Positions 54,206 through 62,994 of a stretch of 64,000 nt of DNA are shown here, piece after piece. The first letter of the stretch is position 1. Each line of letters begins with the position of its first letter. The position numbers and the translations under genes are program-made. Origin of the DNA: Lachnospiraceae bacterium. Its GTDB lineage: Bacteria > Bacillota > Clostridia > Lachnospirales > Lachnospiraceae. The notes under the pieces were generated by a model, which was not told where the DNA came from, ran no database searches, and saw only the letters and a list, made by a program, of their open reading frames with translations. The stretch spans positions 1 to 64,000 of the forward strand of contig JAFVCL010000009.1 of the NCBI GenBank assembly GCA_017479285.1. The letters run 5' to 3'.

Positions 54206-54270
54206 AGTAGCCGGTCCCGCGAATAATCGGGGACCCGGGGCGAGCGCCCCGCAGCCGAAGTGGCATAGTC
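54206..54270 (-). ncRNA. GC-rich structured leader element upstream of dprA
   Basis: The 348-base gap between dprA and the SEC-C gene is AT-rich except for this block. Read in the dprA direction it can form three hairpins in a row. GCC/GGC lies at 54264-54254, CGGGGC/GCCCCG at 54251-54236, and GGTCCC/GGGACC at 54235-54213. Seven U follow six to nine bases later (54203-54197). A closing helix (TA-GCC with GGC-TA) and an extended third hairpin (outer GCC/GGC) would exclude other pairings. It starts at the predicted transcription start of dprA. I do not recognise the family; attenuator, new riboswitch-like leader or dispersed repeat are all possible. Confidence 0.55.
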
Positions 54271-54273
54271 GAA

Positions 54274-54302
54274 ATGATATATTTTTTAAAATTATCCGTC
54301 AA
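54274..54302 (-). promoter_or_regulatory. Promoter of dprA-comM
   Basis: On the minus strand TTGACG (54302-54297), a 17-base spacer and TATCAT (54279-54274). Transcription would begin near 54267, directly at the GC-rich leader element. Confidence 0.68.
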
Positions 54303-54361
54303 CCGTGATATTTAACAATATATGGAATGTCAAATGTACGAGATGCACAAAAACCTTATAC

Positions 54362-54390
54362 TTGTTTTAATCCTTAATATGTTATATACT
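54362..54390 (+). promoter_or_regulatory. Promoter of the SEC-C protein gene
   Basis: TTGTTT (54362-54367), a 17-base spacer and TATACT (54385-54390), about 69 bases before the start codon. Confidence 0.6.
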
Positions 54391-54458
54391 ATATGTTGTG
54401 TTTGTGGGTAATCCGCGAACAATTAAACTTAAAATTTATTAAAAGGTGGTTTTAAAAT

Positions 54459-54962
54459 ATGGCACTTTTGGAAGAATGGCGCAAAGTAGCTTACAACGAG
54501 AATATTGACCAGCAGAAGCTTCAGGCTCTCTGGACAAAGTATTTTCAGGACGAGAAGGAGATCTATTCCCAGCTCCTTGCGAATCCCGACGAGGTAGTTA
54601 AGGGCTCCGTAAAGGAACTTGCCGAAAAGTACGGCGTTACAATAATGACAATGACGGGATTTCTTGACGGTATAAATGACAGCCTTAAGGAAAAGAACCC
54701 CATCGAGGAGATGGAGGAGGACACCGAGGTCCAGCTTGGCTTCGATAAGGCTCTCCTTTATAAGAACATGGTAGGTGCCGATGCGGATTGGCTTTACAAC
54801 CTTCCCGAGTGGGAGCCGATCTTTTCCGAGGAGGAGAGAAAGGCGCTTTACAAGGAGCAGAAATCATCCACCACGATCGTAAAGGAGCCTAAAATATATC
54901 CCAACGATCCATGCCCTTGCGGAAGCGGCAAAAAGTACAAAAAGTGCTGCGGAAAAAAGTAA
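54459..54962 (+). CDS. SEC-C motif protein
   Basis: A 167-residue cytoplasmic protein. Most of it is helical with no recognised catalytic site. The last 20 residues are a SEC-C zinc-binding motif ([17 protein letters not shown]) as at the SecA C-terminus. The helical part ([20 protein letters not shown]) is typical of small SEC-C proteins in Clostridia. The motif may bind zinc and ribosomal protein or SecB-like partners. Its own promoter and AAAAGGTGG site lie upstream. Confidence 0.85.
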   Translation: MALLEEWRKVAYNENIDQQKLQALWTKYFQDEKEIYSQLLANPDEVVKGSVKELAEKYGVTIMTMTGFLDGINDSLKEKNPIEEMEEDTEVQLGFDKALLYKNMVGADADWLYNLPEWEPIFSEEERKALYKEQKSSTTIVKEPKIYPNDPCPCGSGKKYKKCCGKK

Positions 54963-54970
54963 TGATAACG

Positions 54971-55000
54971 AGGGCTTTCCCATAACCGGGTCAGCCCTTT
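54971..55000 (+). terminator. Probable terminator after the SEC-C gene
   Basis: AGGGCT (54971-54976) and AGCCCT (54993-54998) form a 6-bp stem with a 16-base loop before TTT. The U-run is short, so it is weak. Confidence 0.5.
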
Positions 55001-55048
55001 TACAGTTTTAGGATTTTTTAAAGTCTGTGAAAAAGAGGTGTTTCCAAA

Positions 55049-55645
55049 GTGAAAAAGACATTTAAGCCCGGTATGCTGTTGTTACCAATTCTGTATCTTG
55101 TCCTCGGAGTTGCCTGCATAGTTGCAAAGGACGAGCTGCTTAGATTCCTTGGTCTTATCGTCGGAATCGGCTTTATCGTGGTCGGCGCGATCCTTATAAT
55201 CGCGTTTATAGCAAGAGACGCAAGAAAAAACATTCTCCGGAATGATATGCTGATAGGATTCGGTCTGATCGCCCTCGGTATAGTGATGCTTATCCACTCC
55301 GAGGAGATCATAACCATGATTCCGTTTATTCTCGGTATAATGATAGTTATAAGCGGTGCCGCAAAACTCCAGCAGATGGTCAATATGGCAAAGCTTGGGC
55401 TTCCGGGATGGCTGCCCACCTTTATCGCCGCGGTACTGAACATTGTGCTGGGAGTCCTTATGATAATAAACCCGGCTTCATGGGCGGATGTTATTATGAT
55501 GATCATCGGCATAGGTCTTGTTTTCAGTGCCGTAACAGATCTTATTTTTACACTTTATTACAACCGCAGTATCAATAATCGTGCGGATGATGAAACTGTG
55601 GAGACTACATTTACGGAGGTGGAGAGCAGCGATGAAAAAGCTTGA
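55049..55645 (+). CDS. HdeD/DUF308-family membrane protein
   Basis: A 198-residue protein with six hydrophobic helices, arranged in two similar triplets, as in the HdeD (DUF308) family. Examples are LGLIVGIGFIVVGAILIIAF and FILGIMIVISGAAKLQQM. The C-terminus is short, acidic and Thr-rich. The start is GTG at 55049 with GAGGTG eight bases upstream. Its last 14 bases overlap apt, so it is translated with it. Function of the family is poorly known (acid stress in enteric bacteria). Confidence 0.85.
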   Translation: MKKTFKPGMLLLPILYLVLGVACIVAKDELLRFLGLIVGIGFIVVGAILIIAFIARDARKNILRNDMLIGFGLIALGIVMLIHSEEIITMIPFILGIMIVISGAAKLQQMVNMAKLGLPGWLPTFIAAVLNIVLGVLMIINPASWADVIMMIIGIGLVFSAVTDLIFTLYYNRSINNRADDETVETTFTEVESSDEKA

Positions 55646-56156
55646 TGAATACATAAGAAGTATACCGGATTTCCCCGAGCCGGGTATAATCTTCAGGGAT
55701 GTTACCAGTGTTCTTGAGGATGCGGAGGGCTTTAAGCTTGCCATCGATTCGATGCAGGAGCTTGTAAAAGACCTTGAGATCGATGCCATTGTCGGCGCCG
55801 AGTCAAGAGGATTCATTTTCGGTGCCCCTATCGCTTACAATATGCACAAGCCCTTCCATCTCATAAGAAAAAAGGGCAAGCTTCCCTGCGAGACGATAGA
55901 GGAATCCTATGATCTTGAGTACGGAAGCGCCACGATAGAGATACACAAAAACAGTATTAAGCCCGGTCAGAAGGTGCTTCTTGTGGACGACCTTATCGCT
56001 ACCGGCGGAACGACAAAAGCCATGATAAACCTTGTGGAAAAGCTCGGCGGAGAGGTTGTCGGAGTCGTTGTCCTTATTGAGCTGGCAGGCCTTAAGGGAC
56101 GGGAAAAGATTTCCGGATACAGGCTTGATGCCGCGATTACCTACGAGGGAAAGTAG
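55632..56156 (+). CDS. apt: Adenine phosphoribosyltransferase
   Basis: A 174-residue salvage enzyme converting adenine and PRPP to AMP. It shows IRSIPDFPEPGIIFRDVT, VGAESRGFIFGAPIAY and the PRPP loop VLLVDDLIATGGTTKA (about residues 116-131). GGAGGTGG precedes the ATG at 55632. Together with xpt at 19687 it gives the cell purine salvage; the apt-rel neighbourhood is common in Firmicutes. Confidence 0.96.
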   Translation: MKKLDEYIRSIPDFPEPGIIFRDVTSVLEDAEGFKLAIDSMQELVKDLEIDAIVGAESRGFIFGAPIAYNMHKPFHLIRKKGKLPCETIEESYDLEYGSATIEIHKNSIKPGQKVLLVDDLIATGGTTKAMINLVEKLGGEVVGVVVLIELAGLKGREKISGYRLDAAITYEGK

Positions 56157-56173
56157 ATCAGTCATTTAGTTTT

Positions 56174-56204
56174 TTGAGAAACAGGGACGCGTTTTGTTTA
56201 TGAT
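56174..56204 (+). promoter_or_regulatory. Possible promoter of rel
   Basis: TTGAGA (56174-56179), a 19-base spacer and TATGAT (56199-56204). The long spacer makes it tentative; rel may also be read from the apt transcript. Confidence 0.42.
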
Positions 56205-56237
56205 AAGCGTTCTTTTAGGTTTGCGCAGGTGAAGGTT

Positions 56238-58547
56238 ATGGGTGAGGAAAAAATAGTCAGCAGTGCTGCGATTGACACCAGCCATATAACTAAATATGAC
56301 GATTTTGTATCACCGGATGAGCTGTACAGGCAGCTTATAAGTGCTGTGCAAAAATACCATCCCAGCGATGATATCTCTATGATAGAGAAGGCCTATAAGG
56401 TCGCGGGCAAGGCACATGAGGGACAGATAAGAAAGTCCGGAGAGCCTTATATCATCCACCCCTTAAATGTGGCAATAATCCTTGCGGAGCTGGAGATGGA
56501 TAAGGAGACCATAGCGGCAGGCCTTTTACACGATGTTGTCGAGGATACCGTTATGACCGAGGCGGACCTTGAGAGAGAGTTCGGACAGGATGTGGCAATA
56601 CTTGTGGATGGCGTTACCAAGCTCGAAAAACTGCCGCTCTCCACATCCATAGACCAGTCGGACGCAAAGATAGAGATGCAGGCGGAGAACCTGCGCAAGA
56701 TGTTCCTTGCCATGGCTAAGGACATAAGGGTCATCATGATAAAGCTTGCGGACAGGCTCCACAATATGCGCACTTTGCAGTACCAAAAGCCGGAGAGCCA
56801 GCTTCGCATTGCCCGGGAGACCCAGGAAATATACTGCCCCATCGCACAGAGACTTGGCATTAGCAAGATAAAGGTTGAGCTGGATGACCTTTCGCTTATG
56901 TATCTTGATCCCGAGGCCTTTAAAGAGCTTTCGGAAAAGATTGAGATGGGAAAGAGCGATAGGGAGAAATATATCGCGAGTATCGTGGCCGAGGTCAGCG
57001 AGCATATCTCAAACGCGGGCATAAAGGCAAAGGTGGACGGCAGGGTCAAACACTTTTTCTCCATCTACAAAAAGATGAAGAACCAGAATAAAACACTTGA
57101 CCAGATATACGATCTCTTCGCGGTCAGGATAATCGTCGATACCGTGAAGGACTGCTATGCGGCGCTGGGAGTCATACACGAGATGTACAAGCCCATCCCC
57201 GGGCGCTTCAAGGATTATATCGCGATGCCGAAGCCGAATATGTACCAGTCCCTCCATACGACCCTTATCGGCTCCAGCGGACAGCCCTTTGAGATACAGA
57301 TAAGAACCTTCGAGATGCACAAGGCTGCCGAGTACGGTATTGCCGCGCATTGGAAATATAAAGAGACCTCAGCCGGAACCGGAGGGGTTCACGGGGAGGA
57401 GGAGAAGCTTTCATGGCTTCGGCAGATCCTTGAATGGCAGAGGGATATGTCCGATAACAGGGAGTTTTTGAATCTCTTAAAGAACGATCTGGACCTTTTC
57501 GCGGACAATGTTTACTGCTTTACACCCAGCGGAGAGGTGAAGAATCTCCCGGCGGGTTCCTGTCCGATAGATTTTGCCTACAGTATCCACAGCGCCGTCG
57601 GAAACAGAATGGTCGGCGCAAGGGTAAACGGAAAGCTTGTTCCCATCGATTACCGCATAAAGAACGGTGACCGGATCGAGATAATTACCTCACAGAATAC
57701 CAAGGGTCCCAGCCGCGACTGGCTGAGCCTTGTAAAGAGCACCCAGGCGAAGAACAAGATAAACCAGTGGTTCAGAAGTGAATCAAAGGATGTCAATGTC
57801 GCAAAGGGAAAAGAGTATTTATTAAGCTATTGTAAATCAAAGGGAATAGATCTTTACGCGATTCTTACTCCCGCATATCAGGATGAACTTGTAAGAAAGT
57901 ACGGACTTCACGATTGGGAAGGTGTACTTGCCGCGGTGGGACACGGCGCGCTTAAGGACGGGCAGGTTATCAACAAGATAAAGGAGCTCTACGAAGCCGA
58001 TCATCCACAGGTACTTACCAAGGAGGAGATACTCGAATCGATCGCCGGGAACGCTGCGGCCCTGGCCGGCAAAGCAAGGATGAAGGGAAAGGGCGGCATC
58101 GTTGTAAAGGGTGTGACCGATCTTTCAGTGAGGTTTTCAAAGTGCTGTTCACCAGTACCCGGTGACGAGATTGTGGGCTTTGTTACAAGAGGACGAGGCA
58201 TTTCAATCCATCGTACGGACTGCGTTAATATACTCAGCCTTCCGGAGTACGACAGAGTAAGACTTATAGACGCTGAGTGGCAGGCACCGGATGAAAAGGG
58301 CTCCGAGAAATATGTCGCCGATATAAAGATATACGCAAACGACAGGGCAGGGCTTCTTGCGGATGTTTCAAGAGCGCTTACCGAGAAGAATATCAACATA
58401 ATGTCCATGAACACCAAGACCAATAAACAGGGTGTTGCGACCATGCAGACCTCCTTTGAGATAAGCGGAAAAGAAGAGCTCGAGAGAATAATCGAAAAGA
58501 TAAGAGGAATCGAAGGTATAGTAGATATCGAGAGGGCTATCGGATAA
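56238..58547 (+). CDS. rel: Bifunctional (p)ppGpp synthetase/hydrolase Rel
   Basis: A 769-residue stringent-response enzyme. The N-terminal hydrolase HD domain shows HEGQIRKSGEPYIIHP and GLLHDVVEDT with all metal ligands. The synthetase domain shows GRFKDYIAMPKPNMYQSLH and EIQIRTFEMH. TGS (VYCFTPSGEVKNLPAGS), helical, zinc-finger-like (RFSKCCSPVPGDEIVGFVTR) and C-terminal ACT domains follow. Both activities should be intact. I use the ATG at 56238 with AGGTG upstream; GTG at 56229 is an alternative. Confidence 0.96.
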   Translation: MGEEKIVSSAAIDTSHITKYDDFVSPDELYRQLISAVQKYHPSDDISMIEKAYKVAGKAHEGQIRKSGEPYIIHPLNVAIILAELEMDKETIAAGLLHDVVEDTVMTEADLEREFGQDVAILVDGVTKLEKLPLSTSIDQSDAKIEMQAENLRKMFLAMAKDIRVIMIKLADRLHNMRTLQYQKPESQLRIARETQEIYCPIAQRLGISKIKVELDDLSLMYLDPEAFKELSEKIEMGKSDREKYIASIVAEVSEHISNAGIKAKVDGRVKHFFSIYKKMKNQNKTLDQIYDLFAVRIIVDTVKDCYAALGVIHEMYKPIPGRFKDYIAMPKPNMYQSLHTTLIGSSGQPFEIQIRTFEMHKAAEYGIAAHWKYKETSAGTGGVHGEEEKLSWLRQILEWQRDMSDNREFLNLLKNDLDLFADNVYCFTPSGEVKNLPAGSCPIDFAYSIHSAVGNRMVGARVNGKLVPIDYRIKNGDRIEIITSQNTKGPSRDWLSLVKSTQAKNKINQWFRSESKDVNVAKGKEYLLSYCKSKGIDLYAILTPAYQDELVRKYGLHDWEGVLAAVGHGALKDGQVINKIKELYEADHPQVLTKEEILESIAGNAAALAGKARMKGKGGIVVKGVTDLSVRFSKCCSPVPGDEIVGFVTRGRGISIHRTDCVNILSLPEYDRVRLIDAEWQAPDEKGSEKYVADIKIYANDRAGLLADVSRALTEKNINIMSMNTKTNKQGVATMQTSFEISGKEELERIIEKIRGIEGIVDIERAIG

Positions 58548-58603
58548 CCGGGATCCGGTATTTCAGGAAAAGATAAAAGGGTATTTATATACAGGGAGAC
58601 TAT

Positions 58604-59251
58604 ATGTCAGAGATAAAAATAGGCCGGATGGTGATCGGTGTTGCCGGGACGAACTGTTATTTTTTATATCGTGAGGGCAGGCAGGAGTGCGTCGTTATCG
58701 ACGCTCCGGACAAGGGAAAGCAGATTGCGGAGACTTTAAGGAAAAACGGATTTGAGCCTGTCGCGCTGCTTCTTACACATGGCCATTTCGATCATATCTG
58801 GGGGGCGAGTGAGCTAAGGAGCGCCGCGAGCCTTAAGATATACGCGCTGGACAGGGAGCAGGCTCTATTGGAGGACAGTACGCTCAATGTTTCCGCCCAG
58901 TCCGGAAGACCGGCGACTGTAAAGGTTAACAGATATTTATCCGACGGCGAGGAGATAGAGCTTGCAGGCATAAGGTTTAAGGTTATCGCAACCCCCGGGC
59001 ATACTGCGGGAAGCTGTTGTTTTTATATTGAGGAAGCGGGAATGCTGGTCTCCGGGGACACACTTTTTCAGGAGTCCGTCGGAAGGACGGATCTGCCCAC
59101 CGGAAGCGGTGCGGAGATAGGAAGATCCATAAGGGAGAGGCTGCTTTGTCTGCCGGAGGATACGAAGGTATATCCCGGTCACGGGGATGAAACGACTATC
59201 GGACACGAGAAAAAGTACAATCCTTTTGTAACCGATGGTGATATCTGGTAA
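58604..59251 (+). CDS. Metallo-beta-lactamase-fold hydrolase (glyoxalase II-like)
   Basis: A 215-residue zinc hydrolase. The metal motif THGHFDH is at residues 58-64, followed by PGHTAGSCCFYIEE and VSGDTLFQESVGRTDLP, and the last His in YPGHGDETTIGHE. This is the short YcbL/glyoxalase II-like type that hydrolyses thioesters such as S-lactoylglutathione-like compounds; the true substrate is unknown. It follows rel by 56 bases and is a conserved neighbour of rel and hemZ in Clostridia. Confidence 0.93.
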   Translation: MSEIKIGRMVIGVAGTNCYFLYREGRQECVVIDAPDKGKQIAETLRKNGFEPVALLLTHGHFDHIWGASELRSAASLKIYALDREQALLEDSTLNVSAQSGRPATVKVNRYLSDGEEIELAGIRFKVIATPGHTAGSCCFYIEEAGMLVSGDTLFQESVGRTDLPTGSGAEIGRSIRERLLCLPEDTKVYPGHGDETTIGHEKKYNPFVTDGDIW

Positions 59252-59284
59252 TACGGGGAGCTTCCCAAATACGGTAAAATATAA

Positions 59285-60856
59285 ATGGTTAATTATATAA
59301 AGATCAATCATGAAAAATACGGGTATGACATCCTTGCACTTTTTCAGTCCTTTTATCCGGAAAGCAGCTGGCAGCTTGTGTTTCCGGGGTGCAGGGAGCA
59401 GATTTCAGAAGAAGCCGAGAAGATCGGCTTTTTTGCTGAGCTTAATTTCGGGGAGGGTGAGAATGCTCCCGCGGAGGTGAAGTTAAAGAGGTATGTGGGT
59501 ACGTCCGCGGAAGCAGAGGTATGTACTTACGAAAATATAACAGGCGCGGGGGAAAGGGATGCCGGTTCGGATGAAAAGGGATACATAGGCTCCGGGCGGG
59601 AGTATGATATTTTAAGATACCCGGGGGGACTGGGCGCGGACTTAAAGGAGGGCTTCGGAAACTGGCTCTACGACGAGCTTGTTAAGAAAACCGGAAGGAC
59701 TCTGCCCTGGGGAACTTTAAACGGCGTCCGTCCGACAAAGCTTGCATACAGCCGTCTTGAGGAGGGAAGGAGCGATGAGGATATAGTTGATTACTATATA
59801 AACGAACGAAAGACCTCACGCTACAAGGCTGAACTTGCGCTGGATATAGCAAAGAGAGAAAGAGAGCTTTTAAAGAATCTTCATCTAACCGATGGTTACA
59901 GTCTGTATATTGGTATTCCTTTTTGCCCCTCAACCTGCCTTTACTGTTCTTTTACCTCATATCCGATAGGTGCTTACAGGAAAGAGGTTGACAGATACCT
60001 TGATGCACTTATCAGCGAGCTTGAATTTGTGGCTGAAAAGATGAGGGGGAAGATTCTTGATACGATTTACATCGGGGGCGGAACGCCGACAACACTTTCC
60101 CCGGAGCAGCTTGACAGGCTGCTGGGAAGGGTGGCGCAGCTGTTTGATACCGCCTTGCTTCGTGAGTATACCGTGGAGGCGGGAAGGGCTGATTCGATAA
60201 CCGAAGAAAAGCTTAGAGTAATAAAGTCATACGGAATAACGAGAATATCCATAAATCCCCAGACCTTTAACCAGGAGACCCTGGATTTTATCGGACGAAA
60301 GGCGAGCGTTGCCAGGTTGCTTGAGGTATGGCCCGTCGCCAGAAGTCTCGGTTTTGATAATATCAATATGGACATAATCCTCGGACTTCCCGGGGAGGGA
60401 GCTGCCGAGGTCGAAAACACAATAAGGATGGTAAAGCAGCTTAAGCCGGATTCCCTTACGGTCCATTCCCTTGCGATAAAGAGAGCGTCAAAGCTTGCGC
60501 AGTGGATAATAGACAACGGAAAGGAAACCATAAGAAATTCGGATGCGGTCATGGATATCGCCGCAAAGGGCGCAGAGGAGCTTGGGCTTGTTCCGTACTA
60601 TCTTTACCGCCAGAAAAACATGAGCGGAAATCTTGAGAATGTGGGATTTGCGGCTCCGGGCAAGGAGGGCATCTACAATATCCTTATAATGGAGGAGCTT
60701 CAGTCCATTCTTGCCGTCGGCGCGGGAACCGTCACAAAGCGCGTATATTACGAAAACGGAAAGGTCAGCAAACTTACAAGGTGCGAGAATGTAAAGGAAG
60801 TCGGGATGTACTGCGACAGAATAAAAGAGATGATGGAAAGAAAGCTTGCCATTTAA
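59285..60856 (+). CDS. hemZ: Coproporphyrinogen dehydrogenase HemZ family
   Basis: A 523-residue radical SAM protein. An N-terminal domain of about 200 residues (typical of HemZ) precedes the cluster motif IPFCPSTCLYCSF with Cys 214, 218 and 221. Then come YIGGGTPTTLSPEQL, RISINPQTFNQETLDFIGR and MDIILGLPGEG. The C-terminal part shows YYLYRQKNMSGNLENVGF. HemZ is named as an oxygen-independent coproporphyrinogen oxidase; many strict anaerobes with it make no heme, so its real role here is open. The ATG at 59285 lacks a clear ribosome site. Confidence 0.93.
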   Translation: MVNYIKINHEKYGYDILALFQSFYPESSWQLVFPGCREQISEEAEKIGFFAELNFGEGENAPAEVKLKRYVGTSAEAEVCTYENITGAGERDAGSDEKGYIGSGREYDILRYPGGLGADLKEGFGNWLYDELVKKTGRTLPWGTLNGVRPTKLAYSRLEEGRSDEDIVDYYINERKTSRYKAELALDIAKRERELLKNLHLTDGYSLYIGIPFCPSTCLYCSFTSYPIGAYRKEVDRYLDALISELEFVAEKMRGKILDTIYIGGGTPTTLSPEQLDRLLGRVAQLFDTALLREYTVEAGRADSITEEKLRVIKSYGITRISINPQTFNQETLDFIGRKASVARLLEVWPVARSLGFDNINMDIILGLPGEGAAEVENTIRMVKQLKPDSLTVHSLAIKRASKLAQWIIDNGKETIRNSDAVMDIAAKGAEELGLVPYYLYRQKNMSGNLENVGFAAPGKEGIYNILIMEELQSILAVGAGTVTKRVYYENGKVSKLTRCENVKEVGMYCDRIKEMMERKLAI

Positions 60857-60949
60857 AATAAAATATACCGCAGATTGCGGTTATAGATATTACTATCATT
60901 CAGAGAGTTTAAGAGCAGACATAATACAGCGATTAAAAGGGTAAGGAAA

Positions 60950-61531
60950 ATGGAGATAAGGACAGCCACTTTGGAGGACGCAGCAAGGATTCTCGAAATA
61001 TATGCTCCCTATGTGGAAAAAACAGCAATAACCTTTGAGACCGAGGTTCCGGATATTACAGAGATGAGGTCAAGGATAGAAGGGAAGCTTAAGGAATATC
61101 CATACCTTGTCGCCGTTATAGACGGAGAGATAGAAGGGTATGCGTATGCGGGACATTTTCATGAAAGGGCGGCATACGACCACAGCGCGGAGGTATCCAT
61201 ATATATAACCGATGGTTATAAGGAAAGGGGAATCGGAAGAGCTTTGTATGAGAAACTTGAGGAGCTGTTAAAGAAGCAGAATGTCTATGTCTGCTACGCG
61301 TGTATAGCATCAACCGAGAGAGAAAATGATGAAAATCTCACAGATGCGAGTATACGCTTTCATAAAAAAATGGGTTACGGGTTAGCCGGTACATTCACAC
61401 ACTGCGGTTATAAATTCGGAAAATGGTACAGTATGGTCTGGATGGAAAAACCGCTCTGTGAAAGACCGGCCAATCCCGGAGATTTTATTCCCTTTAAGAA
61501 CAGCTCCTTATGGTTTCAATGCATGAAATGA
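60950..61531 (+). CDS. GNAT-family N-acetyltransferase (Pat-like)
   Basis: A 193-residue acetyltransferase of the phosphinothricin-acetyltransferase type. It shows ILEIYAPYVEKTAITFETEVP, the core VAVIDGEIEGYAYAGHFHER and the acetyl-CoA loop YKERGIGRALYEKLEE, then FHKKMGYGLAGTFTHCGYKF. Such enzymes acetylate amino groups of small molecules such as amino-acid analogues. AAGG precedes the ATG. Its last 38 bases overlap the end of the convergent gene. Confidence 0.92.
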   Translation: MEIRTATLEDAARILEIYAPYVEKTAITFETEVPDITEMRSRIEGKLKEYPYLVAVIDGEIEGYAYAGHFHERAAYDHSAEVSIYITDGYKERGIGRALYEKLEELLKKQNVYVCYACIASTERENDENLTDASIRFHKKMGYGLAGTFTHCGYKFGKWYSMVWMEKPLCERPANPGDFIPFKNSSLWFQCMK

Positions 61532-62099
61532 TAAATATAATTGCTGCAACTGTTGCAAGAATTATTACAGCGATATAAACCCACATAAGAACTTTTGCAA
61601 AAACGCTCTTTTTAAACTTTACTCTTGCGATTATCATAAGTACCCAGGCGGCTATGTAAGACGCGCTTCCCACAAAAGAGGAAAGCTGGCTAAGGAAATT
61701 GCCCGCACTGCTTTCAAAGGCAGATGAACTTAGCGAAGACAGAAGTGCCTCCGGGATACCTATCAAAAGGGGACCGCCAACATATAGTCCGAGGGACAGA
61801 AAGCAGAGCAGAAGCTCGAGCTTTTTGTCCTTCTTTTCTTTTTCCGGGTCGTAGGGAGGAACAAACTGCGGCGGTATCTGGCCCTGCTGGTACATCGGCT
61901 GAGGGGGAATCTGCCCCTGCTGATACATCTGCTGCGGGGGAATCTGCACCTGCTGGGATATCTGCTGCGGAGGAACCTGCCCCTGCTGGTACATCGGCTG
62001 CGGTGGAACCACAGGCTGCGTTTGAGGCTGCACGCCCACGCTTTGGGTGTAGGGGCTGCTCGTATTGTTTTCAACAGGTGTATAGTTATTAGTATCCAT
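61494..62099 (-). CDS. Membrane protein with Pro/Gln-rich N-terminal repeats
   Basis: A 201-residue protein. Residues 20-85 hold imperfect repeats of QQGQIPPQPMY type (five or so copies) with no charged residues. A basic stretch (EKEKKDKKLE) and three hydrophobic helices follow (about 95-115, 135-160, 172-195). The repeats are probably a disordered cytoplasmic tail. No function is recognised; similar small proteins with Pro/Gln tails and a membrane core are common in Lachnospiraceae. AAAGGGAGAG precedes the start. Confidence 0.7.
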   Translation of the reverse strand: MDTNNYTPVENNTSSPYTQSVGVQPQTQPVVPPQPMYQQGQVPPQQISQQVQIPPQQMYQQGQIPPQPMYQQGQIPPQFVPPYDPEKEKKDKKLELLLCFLSLGLYVGGPLLIGIPEALLSSLSSSAFESSAGNFLSQLSSFVGSASYIAAWVLMIIARVKFKKSVFAKVLMWVYIAVIILATVAAIIFIISCIETIRSCS

Positions 62100-62165
62100 T
62101 TTCTCTCCCTTTTTGTGTTTACTGTCTGAGATTTATGTGCCGATCCGTGTATTTATGCATACCGT

Positions 62166-62897
62166 CTAATTCTTTTTGACTTTCCCCGGCTTAAACAAAA
62201 CTCTGTCTGTCAGCTCTGTAAGCGTAATGGCAAATATCCCACAAACAATGGCGAGGACCTGATTGTTTGAGATAAAACCGGAGGATGTGTAGTGGGATTC
62301 TCTAAGGTAATCCATACCGAACTTTGCGACAACCGATAAAGCTACAACTATTCTCGAGGTTACAAGGCTTTTGCCTGTTTTAATAAAATATATAAGTCCG
62401 ACAATAAATATTATAACAAAAATGACCGACTCGGACAATTGAACAGGAAATCTGCCGTCCTCCCCGTGATAGCTTATATTTGCAAAGCCGCGATATTCTA
62501 TTCCGCTGCAACATCCGGTAACATGGCACGCTATCTTTGAGAGTCCGTACATAAGCGGCGCGCATATAACCCAGGCTGCGAACATTTCCTTCTCGTGATC
62601 CCTGTGTATAAAAAGCGAGATAAAGGCGCCGATAAGGAGTCCGAGAGCGCCGCCTGCTCCGGTAAATCCCAGGCTTTTATTATAAACAAAGGGATCAGTA
62701 GGAAGAAAAAGCCCGAAGGTTGTAATACACACAAAACAAAGAAGAGCTGTGTAAATGATGGTATTACGGTTAAGACCCGACCTGTACATTATAAGACAGG
62801 CCATAATAACTCCGGCGAGGATCCCACCCATAACTATTACAGAATATAAAGGAAACCGCAGTTCCGGTATTGTAATCTGAAATATATTCGTATTCAT
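62166..62897 (-). CDS. Lgt-like membrane protein without the usual catalytic residues
   Basis: A 243-residue membrane protein with about seven helices, related to prolipoprotein diacylglyceryl transferase. Recognisable remnants are GLSKIACHVTGCC in place of the Lgt signature GRIGNFINGE, FPVQLSE for HPSQLYE, and YLRES for FRE. The FHGG motif with the catalytic His is replaced by an Ala/Gly/Leu stretch (GAGGALGLLIGA), and the Arg of the signature is missing. It is thus unlikely to be the Lgt that serves the lipoproteins of this genome. I use the ATG at 62897; one 12 codons earlier exists, and neither has a strong ribosome site. Confidence 0.65.
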   Translation of the reverse strand: MNTNIFQITIPELRFPLYSVIVMGGILAGVIMACLIMYRSGLNRNTIIYTALLCFVCITTFGLFLPTDPFVYNKSLGFTGAGGALGLLIGAFISLFIHRDHEKEMFAAWVICAPLMYGLSKIACHVTGCCSGIEYRGFANISYHGEDGRFPVQLSESVIFVIIFIVGLIYFIKTGKSLVTSRIVVALSVVAKFGMDYLRESHYTSSGFISNNQVLAIVCGIFAITLTELTDRVLFKPGKVKKN

Positions 62898-62994
62898 AGA
62901 GAAAGTATAACTTAATCCCGGAGAAAAAGCCATAGTCTGGATGTATTATTGCATAGTTATGAGGCGGATCCTTAAGTAGTGCATAAACCGGTCT

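Noticed and set aside
54206..54270. tRNA or known riboswitch in the GC-rich block
   Set aside because: No T-loop or anticodon pattern and no core of the riboswitch classes I know; kept as an unassigned leader element.
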